Assembly (NCBI RefSeq): GCF_014467015.1
Contig: NZ_CP058559.1
Span: forward strand, 1,860,001 to 1,924,000
Length of the DNA: 64,000 nucleotides
Direction of reading: 5' to 3'
Origin: Alkalicella caledoniensis
Lineage (GTDB): Bacteria > Bacillota > Proteinivoracia > Proteinivoracales > Proteinivoracaceae
Below the pieces are notes generated by a model that saw only the letters and a list, made by a program, of their open reading frames with translations, did no database searches and was not told the origin of the DNA. The position numbers and the translations under genes were made by a program. Shown here one piece after another: positions 14,848 to 21,202 of this stretch (positions are counted from its first letter, which is position 1; each line of letters begins with the position of its first letter).

Positions 14848-14911
14848 GAGCTTTTTTTATGGTCTTTACTAGGTCCTTAGCTTTACCCTTATAACTAAAT
14901 ATGCCTTTCAC
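14825..14911 (-). CDS. 28-residue basic micro-protein
   Basis: GTG 14911 with GAGGAGG eight bases upstream opens a 28-codon frame (MKGIFSYKGKAKDLVKTIKK then AQKDAPTK). It is short and very basic and overlaps the terminator. The good ribosome site is the main support. A role is not known. Confidence 0.4.
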   Translation of the reverse strand: MKGIFSYKGKAKDLVKTIKKAQKDAPTK

Positions 14912-14914
14912 TGT

Positions 14915-15229
14915 TTACACCTCCTCAATCGTAATTACTAGAGTTGAGTTTTCTATGACGAAGTCATTTATCGTTATGCATTTTATAGAGTAAATAACAA
15001 TGTCTTGGTGATACATCACTATTTCACCGAATTCAAAGTCAATTTCCATTCGCGTGATATTTTCTATGAAACCTCTTTGACCAAGGAACTTCATAGATAT
15101 TCAATCAACTTTATCTTTGAATTTAAAGTAAGTGTAAGTATTAGATAGCTCATCATCCAGTATAGTTATTTTCTCTGACACGGTACCACCTAAATGATTT
15201 GCTATTGTTTTAAGTAGTTTTTCCTTCAT
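14915..15229 (-). pseudogene. about 104-residue phage gene with internal TGA
   Basis: ATG 15229 (AGGTG upstream) begins MKEKLLKTIANHLGGTVSEK, then reads FKFKDKVD and hits TGA at 15103-15101 (codon 43). The same frame continues ISMKFLGQRGFIENITRMEI and on to IEEV at TAA 14917-14915. The stop could derive from CGA by one transition. The conserved-looking sequence on both sides marks a recently inactivated gene or a sequencing error. Confidence 0.6.
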
Positions 15230-15255
15230 TGCGCTTCACCTACCATAGAATTTTT

Positions 15256-15573
15256 TTATTGCCATGCCTCCTTTAGTCCTAAATCCATAAATTTAGCAAA
15301 CTCTCTATATACTGTCCTTGTTGCTTTTTTAAGTTCTTCGTTCTCCTTTTGTAATTGCTCAATTTCGTTTTTGAGTTTTCTACGCTCCACAAAACTCATC
15401 TTTCCTGGTGTAACTTCTTCTATTTGTCTTATGTAGTCAGGATGAAATCTTACAGTTGGCAACAAATGTTTAATTGGATCTAGCTTGCCTTCGTTTATCC
15501 AATTTCTTATTGTGGTAGGGTGTACTTGCCATCTACGTGCTAAATCTGCCATAGTTAGTAGTTGTTCGTCCAA
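15256..15573 (-). CDS. MerR/excisionase-type DNA-binding protein
   Basis: The 105 residues start with a winged HTH_17-type helix-turn-helix (MADLARRWQVHPTTIRNWIN, then EGKLDPIKHLLPTVRFHPDY), followed by a leucine-zipper-like coil (LKNEIEQLQKENEELKKA). This looks like an excisionase or early regulator that dimerises through the zipper. GGGAGGGAG precedes the ATG. Confidence 0.65.
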   Translation of the reverse strand: MDEQLLTMADLARRWQVHPTTIRNWINEGKLDPIKHLLPTVRFHPDYIRQIEEVTPGKMSFVERRKLKNEIEQLQKENEELKKATRTVYREFAKFMDLGLKEAWQ

Positions 15574-15587
15574 ATTCTCTCCCTCCC

Positions 15588-15785
15588 TTAAAGATTTTTG
15601 CCCTGAAGTCTTAGTATAAGGACAACTATTGATACAATTACAGATATCAGTGAGGCTGAAAGTGAGCAGACCATAAATATAAAATTGCTCCGTATTCTTA
15701 ATCTTTCAGCCTCAAGCTTTGGGTCTGCATATTTTCTTTTTTTACTTAGTATTCCTACACCAGCTACATCCTTAAGTTCACTCAT
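15588..15785 (-). CDS. 65-residue single-pass membrane protein
   Basis: A cationic cytoplasmic N-terminus (KKRKYADPKLEAERLRIR) precedes one membrane helix (FIFMVCSLSASLISVIVSIV). Unknown small inner-membrane phage protein, in the same leftward operon. AAAGGAG precedes the ATG. Confidence 0.55.
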   Translation of the reverse strand: MSELKDVAGVGILSKKRKYADPKLEAERLRIRSNFIFMVCSLSASLISVIVSIVVLILRLQGKNL

Positions 15786-15797
15786 GTTAAAACTCCT

Positions 15798-16235
15798 TTA
15801 TTCTGATATTTTGTTAATCAGATTTGACAACTTTGTCTCTATTTCTCTAATTTCATAGTTTTGCTTTAGATTTAGTTCAAATTGTTTATAAACTTCTCTC
15901 CCAAATCTACTGCTTGGTATTATTCCTGATTCAACCATTATTTCTTTTACAAATTCCATGTGTTGGTTTATATTATCCTGAGCGAGTACAGTAAATGTTT
16001 TATCCGTTAACTCTTTATCTATGGATTTTAAGCCCAATTTTTCACGCGCTTGGTTTAAACTCATCTCACCACGTGATAATTTTTCGTTTATTTTATTTAG
16101 TAAGTCATCCGAAAAATCACCACTTGCTAAATACCCATCAACAGCTACATTAATTTCCTTCGGCTCTAAGGTACCCTTAATATCTTGGAGCTCTTTTTTT
16201 ATATCCAGTAACAAATCAATTACTCTCTCATCCAT
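15798..16235 (-). CDS. 145-residue helical phage protein
   Basis: It begins MDERVIDLLLDIKKELQDIK and contains LSRGEMSLNQAREKLGLKSI. That motif resembles an adaptor/portal C-terminal hairpin, but the protein lies in the early region and is far from a head gene, so I regard the likeness as weak. A long helical C-terminus follows. GGAGGTAGTATAA precedes the ATG. Unknown. Confidence 0.45.
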   Translation of the reverse strand: MDERVIDLLLDIKKELQDIKGTLEPKEINVAVDGYLASGDFSDDLLNKINEKLSRGEMSLNQAREKLGLKSIDKELTDKTFTVLAQDNINQHMEFVKEIMVESGIIPSSRFGREVYKQFELNLKQNYEIREIETKLSNLINKISE

Positions 16236-16502
16236 TTATACTACCTCCTTATCAGAGTTATTTTTTAACGACAAGTCTCTCTTTTCTTTTTCTATCAATA
16301 CACTGATTTCGCTGAATAGGTTACTGAATTTGTTTGAGCCCTCCCAGTTAAAAACACATTGTTTGTCAGCTTCGTTCAGGTTCTTATGGACATCGTGATA
16401 AGTTAAAGCTTCTTTTTTTATTTCTTTTATAATTTCTTGTATGGTCAAATTTCTTAACTCATCAAATTCCGATAGAATAGATTGAATCTGTTTTAGATCC
16501 AT
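16236..16502 (-). CDS. 88-residue phage protein, unknown
   Basis: The product (MDLKQIQSILSEFDELRNLT) is charged and helical with an embedded CVFNWEGSNKFSNLF segment. It starts right after the Rha-type gene ends, behind GGAGGTAGTGTAA, and ends directly before the Shine-Dalgarno of the next gene. No domain recognised. Confidence 0.5.
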   Translation of the reverse strand: MDLKQIQSILSEFDELRNLTIQEIIKEIKKEALTYHDVHKNLNEADKQCVFNWEGSNKFSNLFSEISVLIEKEKRDLSLKNNSDKEVV

Positions 16503-17192
16503 TTACACTACCTCCTCGAAAAGATTTGTCTCCAAGTTAGATCTCTCTATCTCTCTTTGTAATTTTCCGTTTGGTTGCCATCCTTTTATAAAATCAATGG
16601 CTGCTGCTATCTCTTTTTTAGGAGTGTTTTTGTAACTATTTATTTCAAAATAATCTTTGAAATCTTTCCACATTGAACTGAACATTCTAGCTGCAAGCCC
16701 CTTGCTCTTATATGCACGACTTTCTTTGCCACCCAAACATTCTAATACTCTTTTTTTGCTAATAGTTTGTAAGTCTTGTTGCTGGCCATAGTCGATAGTC
16801 ATTGTGTTTTCTAAGTTAAGTAATCTTTCTTCATGGTTTTCCATTACTTCGTATTGAAGTCTTAGTTGTTCCAGTGGACTCAATTTCTTAAATTGTTGTT
16901 TTAACTCTTTAATTAGCATGATTAACTTCCTTCTGGCTACTGCATCGTACCGAGCTGCTAATTGTAATGCTCCTTCTTCAGTCATTGTGTAGCATGGCAA
17001 AGCCTTATTCTGTTGGCTGATGTATGAGGAAGGCTCAAAAATGAGCTTACCTTCTAATCCACCATATTCAAGTTTTGAAATTTCATCCTGGATATCTCTA
17101 AGTACATTTTTGTGTTCTTTTCCAAAATGTTTAGCGATCATTCTACTGTCGATTTGAACCTCACCGTTTTTTACTTTAACCAGTTCATTCAT
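16503..17192 (-). CDS. Rha-family antirepressor/regulator with ORF6C domain
   Basis: ATG 17192 (MNELVKVKNGEVQIDSRMIA) is chosen for the GGAGGTAAGAAG ahead, giving 229 residues. Residues 1-100 form a Rha domain (AKHFGKEHKNVLRDI, YTMTEEGALQLAARYDA). The C-terminus is an ORF6C domain (SRAYKSKGLAARMFSSMWKD, then FKDYFEINSYKNTPKKEIAA). Such proteins act as phage antirepressors or early regulators. Confidence 0.85.
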   Translation of the reverse strand: MNELVKVKNGEVQIDSRMIAKHFGKEHKNVLRDIQDEISKLEYGGLEGKLIFEPSSYISQQNKALPCYTMTEEGALQLAARYDAVARRKLIMLIKELKQQFKKLSPLEQLRLQYEVMENHEERLLNLENTMTIDYGQQQDLQTISKKRVLECLGGKESRAYKSKGLAARMFSSMWKDFKDYFEINSYKNTPKKEIAAAIDFIKGWQPNGKLQREIERSNLETNLFEEVV

Positions 17193-17285
17193 TCTTCTTA
17201 CCTCCTGCTTTGTTTTGTAGCCCATGACTCCAGTGATATCTAATACCTTTTCTATTTAATTGCTTCGGCAAGACACTCATTCCGC

Positions 17286-17314
17286 TTGACACCCCTTGGT
17301 AATACAAATAAAAT
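17286..17314 (+). promoter_or_regulatory. consensus promoter of the plus-strand cargo operon
   Basis: Perfect TTGACA (17286-17291), 17-base spacer, TAAAAT (17309-17314), 54 bases ahead of the ATG at 17368. It would be active in the lysogen independently of the leftward early genes. Confidence 0.7.
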
Positions 17315-17367
17315 GAAATCAACTAAGAAAATATTTCACCTTAAAATGCTTGAAAATGGGGGATAAT

Positions 17368-17934
17368 ATGAAATCATACCTAAGGAATTTTTTTGGTAGT
17401 CCTAGTAATTTTATTGCATTCGCTGTTGGACTTGCTCCCAGCGTTCTTCTGTGGGTTGTTGCCCCAGAAAAAACTGTTAGTTATGGACTCTTCCTAATCT
17501 TCATGTTAATAATGTTTTTAATAATTTGGTTTTTAGCTTTCATTATCATTAAAAAAAGTGAAGAAATGAATCTATTAAGTCAAAAACTAGATGTACCGTC
17601 TAATCCGAATTTGAAGATAATACAATGTATTAATGGTATTTGCTTATGTGAAAAAAGCGAATTATTGTCCACTGATTCTATAGTTTCAATTTTTATGAAA
17701 GAGCTGGTGTTTGAAAATTTAGTTGGATATGGAGTTGTTATAAATGTGCAACAAGATGGATACGTTCAGATTAAACCTACTAAGTTAGAGAACACTATAC
17801 TAGACGAGGACCCTTTAAAAAACATTGATTTCATCCATATTCTCAATCTAAACAAAGCAGATATTATTATTAAGCCTACTATTTCCGTTGAAGTAATTAA
17901 GGATTACCAAGTTAAAAATAAGGAGGTTAGTTAA
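17368..17934 (+). CDS. two-pass membrane protein of a plus-strand cargo pair
   Basis: Start ATG 17368, behind GGGGGATAAT, gives 188 residues. There are two membrane helices, about 14-32 (NFIAFAVGLAPSVLLWVVA) and 38-62 (VSYGLFLIFMLIMFLIIWFL), then a soluble C-terminal domain of about 120 residues. It has its own consensus promoter and is followed after 2 bases by a small beta-rich protein. I do not recognise the family. Two-gene membrane-plus-cytosolic pairs in prophages are typical of defence or exclusion cassettes, but this is inference. Confidence 0.7.
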   Translation: MKSYLRNFFGSPSNFIAFAVGLAPSVLLWVVAPEKTVSYGLFLIFMLIMFLIIWFLAFIIIKKSEEMNLLSQKLDVPSNPNLKIIQCINGICLCEKSELLSTDSIVSIFMKELVFENLVGYGVVINVQQDGYVQIKPTKLENTILDEDPLKNIDFIHILNLNKADIIIKPTISVEVIKDYQVKNKEVS

Positions 17935-17936
17935 AA

Positions 17937-18275
17937 ATGATTAACTTTAAAGTTGCTAAAATTATTAACGATACCACATTAATCATCAATTGCGGGGCTA
18001 ATGATGGAGTAAGAAAGAACCAAAGATTTATTGTATATGCTTTAGATGGCGAAGAAATTAGAGACCCTGATACTAATCAAGTTCTTGGCAATCTTGAAAC
18101 AACTAAGGGCACAGGTGTAGTTACATTTGTCTATGAGAATATGTGTAAAATTGAATCTGATATGAGAGTAGATCATAACAATCCAGCCTCAATAGCCCTT
18201 TACAAATTTGAGAACCTCGAAGTGGTTATCCCTTTTAAAAATGTGATAGTTGGAGATTTAGCTAAACCAATTTAG
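17937..18275 (+). CDS. FlgT-C/beta-barrel-like partner of the membrane protein
   Basis: The 112 residues (MINFKVAKIINDTTLIINCG) form a mostly beta protein. The pattern ANDGVRKNQRFIVYALDGEE, then GTGVVTFVYENMCKI resembles the small barrel of FlgT-C/CsgG-associated domains. It has no signal peptide, so it is cytosolic. It is translated with the upstream membrane protein behind AAGGAGG. Its last 14 bases overlap the 3' end of the convergent gene at 18262. Confidence 0.65.
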   Translation: MINFKVAKIINDTTLIINCGANDGVRKNQRFIVYALDGEEIRDPDTNQVLGNLETTKGTGVVTFVYENMCKIESDMRVDHNNPASIALYKFENLEVVIPFKNVIVGDLAKPI

Positions 18276-18447
18276 TTACAAGTACCACTACAGTACCAAA
18301 GCAAAAACCCATCAAAGGATATATCATTTTTATCCCAAATTTCGCAGTGTCTTTTTTGCCATCTGCCAAAAGTTCTATGGACCTTGCTAAAAATAAGACA
18401 GAAATAGAAAGTAATATCAATGAAATGTTAATCATTATCTCACTCAT
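18262..18447 (-). CDS. 61-residue two-helix membrane protein
   Basis: ATG 18447 behind GGAGCAATTATA opens a protein with two hydrophobic helices (INISLILLSISVLFLARSIE and GIKMIYPLMGFCFGTVVVLV), compatible with a small membrane protein. Its stop overlaps the convergent cargo gene by 14 bases. Unknown. Confidence 0.5.
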   Translation of the reverse strand: MSEIMINISLILLSISVLFLARSIELLADGKKDTAKFGIKMIYPLMGFCFGTVVVLVTKLV

Positions 18448-18465
18448 TATAATTGCTCCTTTCAA

Positions 18466-18621
18466 TTAGATTTTTTTCTCACAACGTTTGTTAATTCCCA
18501 AATCGATCTGGATTAGAGTACATTGGCAGATGTGCTCTTTTTCTATTTCTCTTACTTTTTTTAAAATAAGTTCAACGTCCTTTAACTCTGATGCTTTTGC
18601 TTTAATCTCTATCTTCGTCAT
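18466..18621 (-). CDS. 51-residue phage protein
   Basis: ATG 18621 behind GGGAGGTAGTGAAG encodes MTKIEIKAKASELKDVELIL and ends KRCEKKI. The ICQC and C motifs are visible. The ribosome site closely matches those of the genes at 19168 and 19733, so the three belong to one translation-signal family. Unknown role. Confidence 0.5.
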   Translation of the reverse strand: MTKIEIKAKASELKDVELILKKVREIEKEHICQCTLIQIDLGINKRCEKKI

Positions 18622-18647
18622 CTTCACTACCTCCCTTCCTATTGGTT

Positions 18648-18661
18648 ACCTCTTAAGAGGT
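18648..18661. repeat. perfect 14-bp palindrome ACCTCTTAAGAGGT
   Basis: It lies between the divergent starts of 18621 (-) and 18711 (+), where a regulator would bind. No regulator can be assigned. Confidence 0.35.
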
Positions 18662-18710
18662 TTTCTCCCCCTTATGTTGAATTAATCAATTTAGAAAGGG
18701 GGTGGAAATT

Positions 18711-18908
18711 ATGATGAGTAATTATGCGATTACATCTGCAGTTCAAGAAGTTTTAAACAATGTCAAGTTTGAAAAAGTTTCTGATTTATCAAAAGAACAA
18801 TTCGCTGAAATTCTATCAGAGTCTATTTATCGGTCTATTTTGACAAGAGATTTTATAGACCATATTGAAAGAGAAATTGCCATGAACTCAAAGAGAAGAA
18901 GTTTCTAG
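18711..18908 (+). CDS. 65-residue plus-strand protein
   Basis: ATG 18711 follows AAAGGGGGTGG. The protein (MMSNYAITSAVQEVLNNVKF) is helical and basic at its C-terminus (MNSKRRSF). It lies against the direction of the flanking early genes. No clear promoter was found. Unknown. Confidence 0.5.
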   Translation: MMSNYAITSAVQEVLNNVKFEKVSDLSKEQFAEILSESIYRSILTRDFIDHIEREIAMNSKRRSF

Positions 18909-18919
18909 TTTCTAGGTCT

Positions 18920-19168
18920 CTATTGTTGCTGTACTTGTTGACGAAGTATAGCAACATCTTTTTTTATTTGTTCAATATCATCAAGTACTTCACGAATAAT
19001 GCCACTTAAGGTTAAGGATCTATCATACTTCTCAATACCTTCTTCCTCTGGCAAGGTTGCTTTTTTCTCTTCTGAGATTGCTACCCTTTTTCCCAATTCT
19101 TCTTTATTAGATAATTCTGTAATACCATTTGCAGAAATTTTTTCAATAATATCTGTATTAATTTTCAT
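18920..19168 (-). CDS. 82-residue helical phage protein
   Basis: ATG 19168 behind AAGGAGGTAGTGAAG starts MKINTDIIEKISANGITELS; the tail is a heptad coil (IREVLDDIEQIKKDVAILRQ, then QVQQQ). Probably an oligomeric accessory protein. Unknown. Confidence 0.5.
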   Translation of the reverse strand: MKINTDIIEKISANGITELSNKEELGKRVAISEEKKATLPEEEGIEKYDRSLTLSGIIREVLDDIEQIKKDVAILRQQVQQQ

Positions 19169-19196
19169 CTTCACTACCTCCTTTCTTTCTTTTTTG

Positions 19197-19225
19197 TTGT
19201 AAATTCATAAGCATCCTCTTATAAT
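19197..19225 (+). promoter_or_regulatory. promoter of the 19277 gene
   Basis: TTGTAA (19197-19202), 17-base spacer, consensus TATAAT (19220-19225), about 50 bases ahead of the ATG. Confidence 0.55.
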
Positions 19226-19276
19226 GTGGGTACAGGCTATTGCAGTGGCCAAATATTATAGAAAGGAGAGCTAATT

Positions 19277-19621
19277 ATGCTTGATAAAATTTCCGTAAAA
19301 ATTTTAAAACTACTCCAATCTAAAGGCAGTTTACCCTTAGATGAGATTGAGGAATATATCTCTTCACGCTACGCTATAACAGACAATATTGAATTACTCG
19401 AAAAAAATGGATATATCTTAAACCTCAAAGGGGACGAACCACTCGTTCTATATAAAGGGCGTCCTACAAAATTTAGGTTAACTGTTGATGTGTATAAATT
19501 ACTGCCCCCAGGAGTAGCTTATTTAGAATACATCTCGAAAGACAAATTTAGGTTTTGGGTTCCCATAGTTATTTCAGTTATTGCCTTAACAGTTTCATTA
19601 ATAACGCTATACAAACCGTAA
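19277..19621 (+). CDS. winged-helix protein with C-terminal membrane anchor
   Basis: The 114 residues begin with a winged-helix-like fold (ISVKILKLLQSKGSLPLDEI, then NIELLEKNGYILNLK) and end in one hydrophobic helix (WVPIVISVIALTVSLITLYK). A membrane-tethered DNA-binding protein is implied. It has its own promoter on the plus strand and overlaps the convergent membrane gene at 19578 by 44 bases. Confidence 0.6.
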   Translation: MLDKISVKILKLLQSKGSLPLDEIEEYISSRYAITDNIELLEKNGYILNLKGDEPLVLYKGRPTKFRLTVDVYKLLPPGVAYLEYISKDKFRFWVPIVISVIALTVSLITLYKP

Positions 19622-19733
19622 CTAAAGATATTACTGAAATGTAGATCGGGAGATTATATTGTTTTGTTCTAAATTCATTTTCCCTGTAGTACACCCATTC
19701 CATTAACCAATCTATTTTTTCGGTTAGTTTCAT
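19578..19733 (-). CDS. 51-residue membrane protein in the early operon
   Basis: ATG 19733 behind GGGAGGTGGTGAAG encodes MKLTEKIDWLMEWVYYRENE and one C-terminal membrane helix (IYISVISLVTVCIALLMKLL). The last 44 bases lie antisense to the winged-helix gene, giving a tail-to-tail overlap. It is the first gene after Cro. Confidence 0.5.
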   Translation of the reverse strand: MKLTEKIDWLMEWVYYRENEFRTKQYNLPIYISVISLVTVCIALLMKLLRQ

Positions 19734-19753
19734 CTTCACCACCTCCCTTTTCG

Positions 19754-19766
19754 TTGCACTGCGCAA
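19754..19766. promoter_or_regulatory. fourth operator-like site
   Basis: TTGCACTGCGCAA has the same TTGC-N5-GCAA halves as the three sites around 20 kb. It lies between cro and the next gene, immediately after the cro stop, so bound repressor could act as a roadblock. Confidence 0.45.
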
Positions 19767-19767
19767 T

Positions 19768-19974
19768 TTAATCCTTAAAAAAATATTCTCTAAAATCATC
19801 ATCCGGAATTTTTAACACTTCTGCTATTATAAAAGCTTCATTTATATCCATAGTTCTAACATTATTAATTTTCTGGCTCGCTGTAGGTAATGCGATATTT
19901 AAAGCTTTTGCTATGTCCCTTTGTGTTAATCCCAGCTCTACTATTCTTCCTTTTAACTTATTAGAATTGACCAT
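19768..19974 (-). CDS. Cro-like XRE repressor
   Basis: ATG 19974 behind GGAGGTGATTGAT gives 68 residues with a single HTH (LTQRDIAKALNIALPTASQK). It is divergent from the CI gene across three operator sites, the standard Cro position and first gene of the leftward early operon. It would repress CI synthesis during lytic growth. Confidence 0.82.
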   Translation of the reverse strand: MVNSNKLKGRIVELGLTQRDIAKALNIALPTASQKINNVRTMDINEAFIIAEVLKIPDDDFREYFFKD

Positions 19975-19989
19975 ATCAATCACCTCCAA

Positions 19990-20097
19990 TTGCTCTATGC
20001 AATTTTCTTAACCATATTGTACTACGTAATTTTCATCATGTCAATGCTCTATGCAATTTATTATAAAAAAATATTTCTTTTATGTTGCAATATGCAA
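19990..20097. promoter_or_regulatory. lysogeny switch: three operators and two divergent promoters
   Basis: Operators: TTGCTCTATGCAA (19990-20002), ATGCTCTATGCAA (20044-20056) and TTGCAATATGCAA (20085-20097). The leftward promoter is TTGACA (20044-20039), 17 bases, TACAAT (20021-20016). The rightward promoter is TTGCAA (20085-20090), 17 bases, TATAAT (20108-20113); its -35 is inside an operator. The arrangement gives mutual repression of Cro and CI. Confidence 0.8.
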
Positions 20098-20138
20098 ATT
20101 ATTGTACTATAATTATGTGTAGACGGGAGGAGATAACT

Positions 20139-20750
20139 TTGAATAAAAAGATTGGTAAAAGAATTGAATTGAAAAGAAAAGAAAAAGGCTTAACTCTTAA
20201 AGAGCTTGGGGATAAAATTGGTGTAGCTAGTTCCACAATCCTTAGATACGAGAAGGGAGAAATAAGTACTATTAAACTTCCCGTAATAGAAAGTATTGCT
20301 AAAATTCTCGAAGTTGATCCAGCATGGCTAGTATTGAAAAGTGACAATCCAGCCCCTGCAAAAATAACTAAATCAGATATAAAACAAATACCCGTACTTG
20401 GTTCAATAGCTGCAGGAACTCCAATACTAGCAGAGGAAAACATAGAAGATTACTTTAGCATAGACGGTAGAATTAAAGCTGATTTTGCTCTTAATATAAA
20501 AGGCGATAGTATGATAAACGCAGGTATAAATGAAGGTGATATAGTCTTTATACACCAGACACCAACCCTAGAAAATGGCGAGATAGGTGCTATACTAGTT
20601 GAAGGTGAAGCCACACTTAAAAAATTCTACAAAAATGAGGATAGTATTGTTTTACAGTCAGAAAATAATAAATACCCACCAATGGTATTCACTGGGGGTG
20701 ATATAAAAATTTTAGGCAAGCTATCAGCTGTACTTAACATTTCAAAATAG
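20139..20750 (+). CDS. CI/LexA-like phage repressor with S24 autocleavage domain
   Basis: The TTG at 20139 (MNKKIGKRIELKR) is the likely start: GGGAGGAG precedes it, while upstream ATGs lie before or at the transcription start. The 203 residues have an N-terminal HTH (about 19-40, LTLKELGDKIGVASSTILRY) and an S24 peptidase domain. The Ala92-Gly93 cleavage pair, Ser124 (GDSM) and Lys161 are intact, so SOS-induced self-cleavage should work. It keeps the prophage silent through the operators upstream. Confidence 0.9.
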   Translation: MNKKIGKRIELKRKEKGLTLKELGDKIGVASSTILRYEKGEISTIKLPVIESIAKILEVDPAWLVLKSDNPAPAKITKSDIKQIPVLGSIAAGTPILAEENIEDYFSIDGRIKADFALNIKGDSMINAGINEGDIVFIHQTPTLENGEIGAILVEGEATLKKFYKNEDSIVLQSENNKYPPMVFTGGDIKILGKLSAVLNISK

Positions 20751-20785
20751 ATTAGGGCTAGCCACTTAATATGGCTAGCCCTAAT
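20751..20785 (+). terminator. 13-bp hairpin between CI and the S24-like gene
   Basis: ATTAGGGCTAGCC / GGCTAGCCCTAAT with a nine-base loop starts right at the CI stop. It lacks a trailing U-run (next bases TGACAAAAGG), so it may be an mRNA stabiliser or partial terminator that lowers expression of the following gene. Confidence 0.45.
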
Positions 20786-20809
20786 TGACAAAAGGGAGTG
20801 TTTTCAAGA

Positions 20810-21184
20810 ATGGATGAAGGAAAAATCATCTCTACACTTGTCGCAGTAAAGGGTGATAAGCTTATATTTAAAAATAGTTGTGATGTTTCTCCCTTACCTA
20901 ATGGCTTTGATGCTGATTACGCATATGTTGCTAAAGATGATGCAATGGAAAGTAATAAAATAAGGGAAAATTCTACAGTCTTAGTTTCAAAAACACTGAA
21001 CTTAAGAAATGGAGATATAGCCCTTGTTGTGGTTGAGGGTAATATTATTATTCGTAAATTTACTAAAAGCAAGAAAATGATTGTTTTAGAAGCTGACAAT
21101 AGTGCATATCCTACCATCATACGTAGTGAAGAGTTAGTAACGATTTTAGGACGTTTATCTGCAGTATTTCACAAGTTTGATTAA
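20810..21184 (+). CDS. catalytically dead S24 (CI/LexA-like) protein without HTH
   Basis: ATG 20810 behind AAAGGGAGTG encodes 124 residues that align end to end with the C-terminal half of the neighbouring CI (both finish GxLSAVxxxx after a matching core). The DNA-binding domain is missing. The catalytic Ser is Ala45 (DDAM for GDSM) and the catalytic Lys is Arg82. It should still dimerise. It may bind CI and modulate its cleavage or DNA binding, which is inference. It sits between cI and the integrase. Confidence 0.7.
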   Translation: MDEGKIISTLVAVKGDKLIFKNSCDVSPLPNGFDADYAYVAKDDAMESNKIRENSTVLVSKTLNLRNGDIALVVVEGNIIIRKFTKSKKMIVLEADNSAYPTIIRSEELVTILGRLSAVFHKFD

Positions 21185-21202
21185 TGTTAGGAGGGTGTTA
21201 AC

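Noticed and set aside
15101-15103. TGA as selenocysteine or programmed readthrough
   Set aside because: No downstream SECIS-like element or selenoprotein context is visible, and the neighbouring pseudogene uses TAA, so ordinary nonsense mutation is simpler.
15798-16235. Second portal fragment
   Set aside because: Only one short motif resembles portals, and position and length do not fit a head protein.
20751-20785. Classical intrinsic terminator after cI
   Set aside because: Perfect stem but no U-run; retained only as a hairpin with low confidence.
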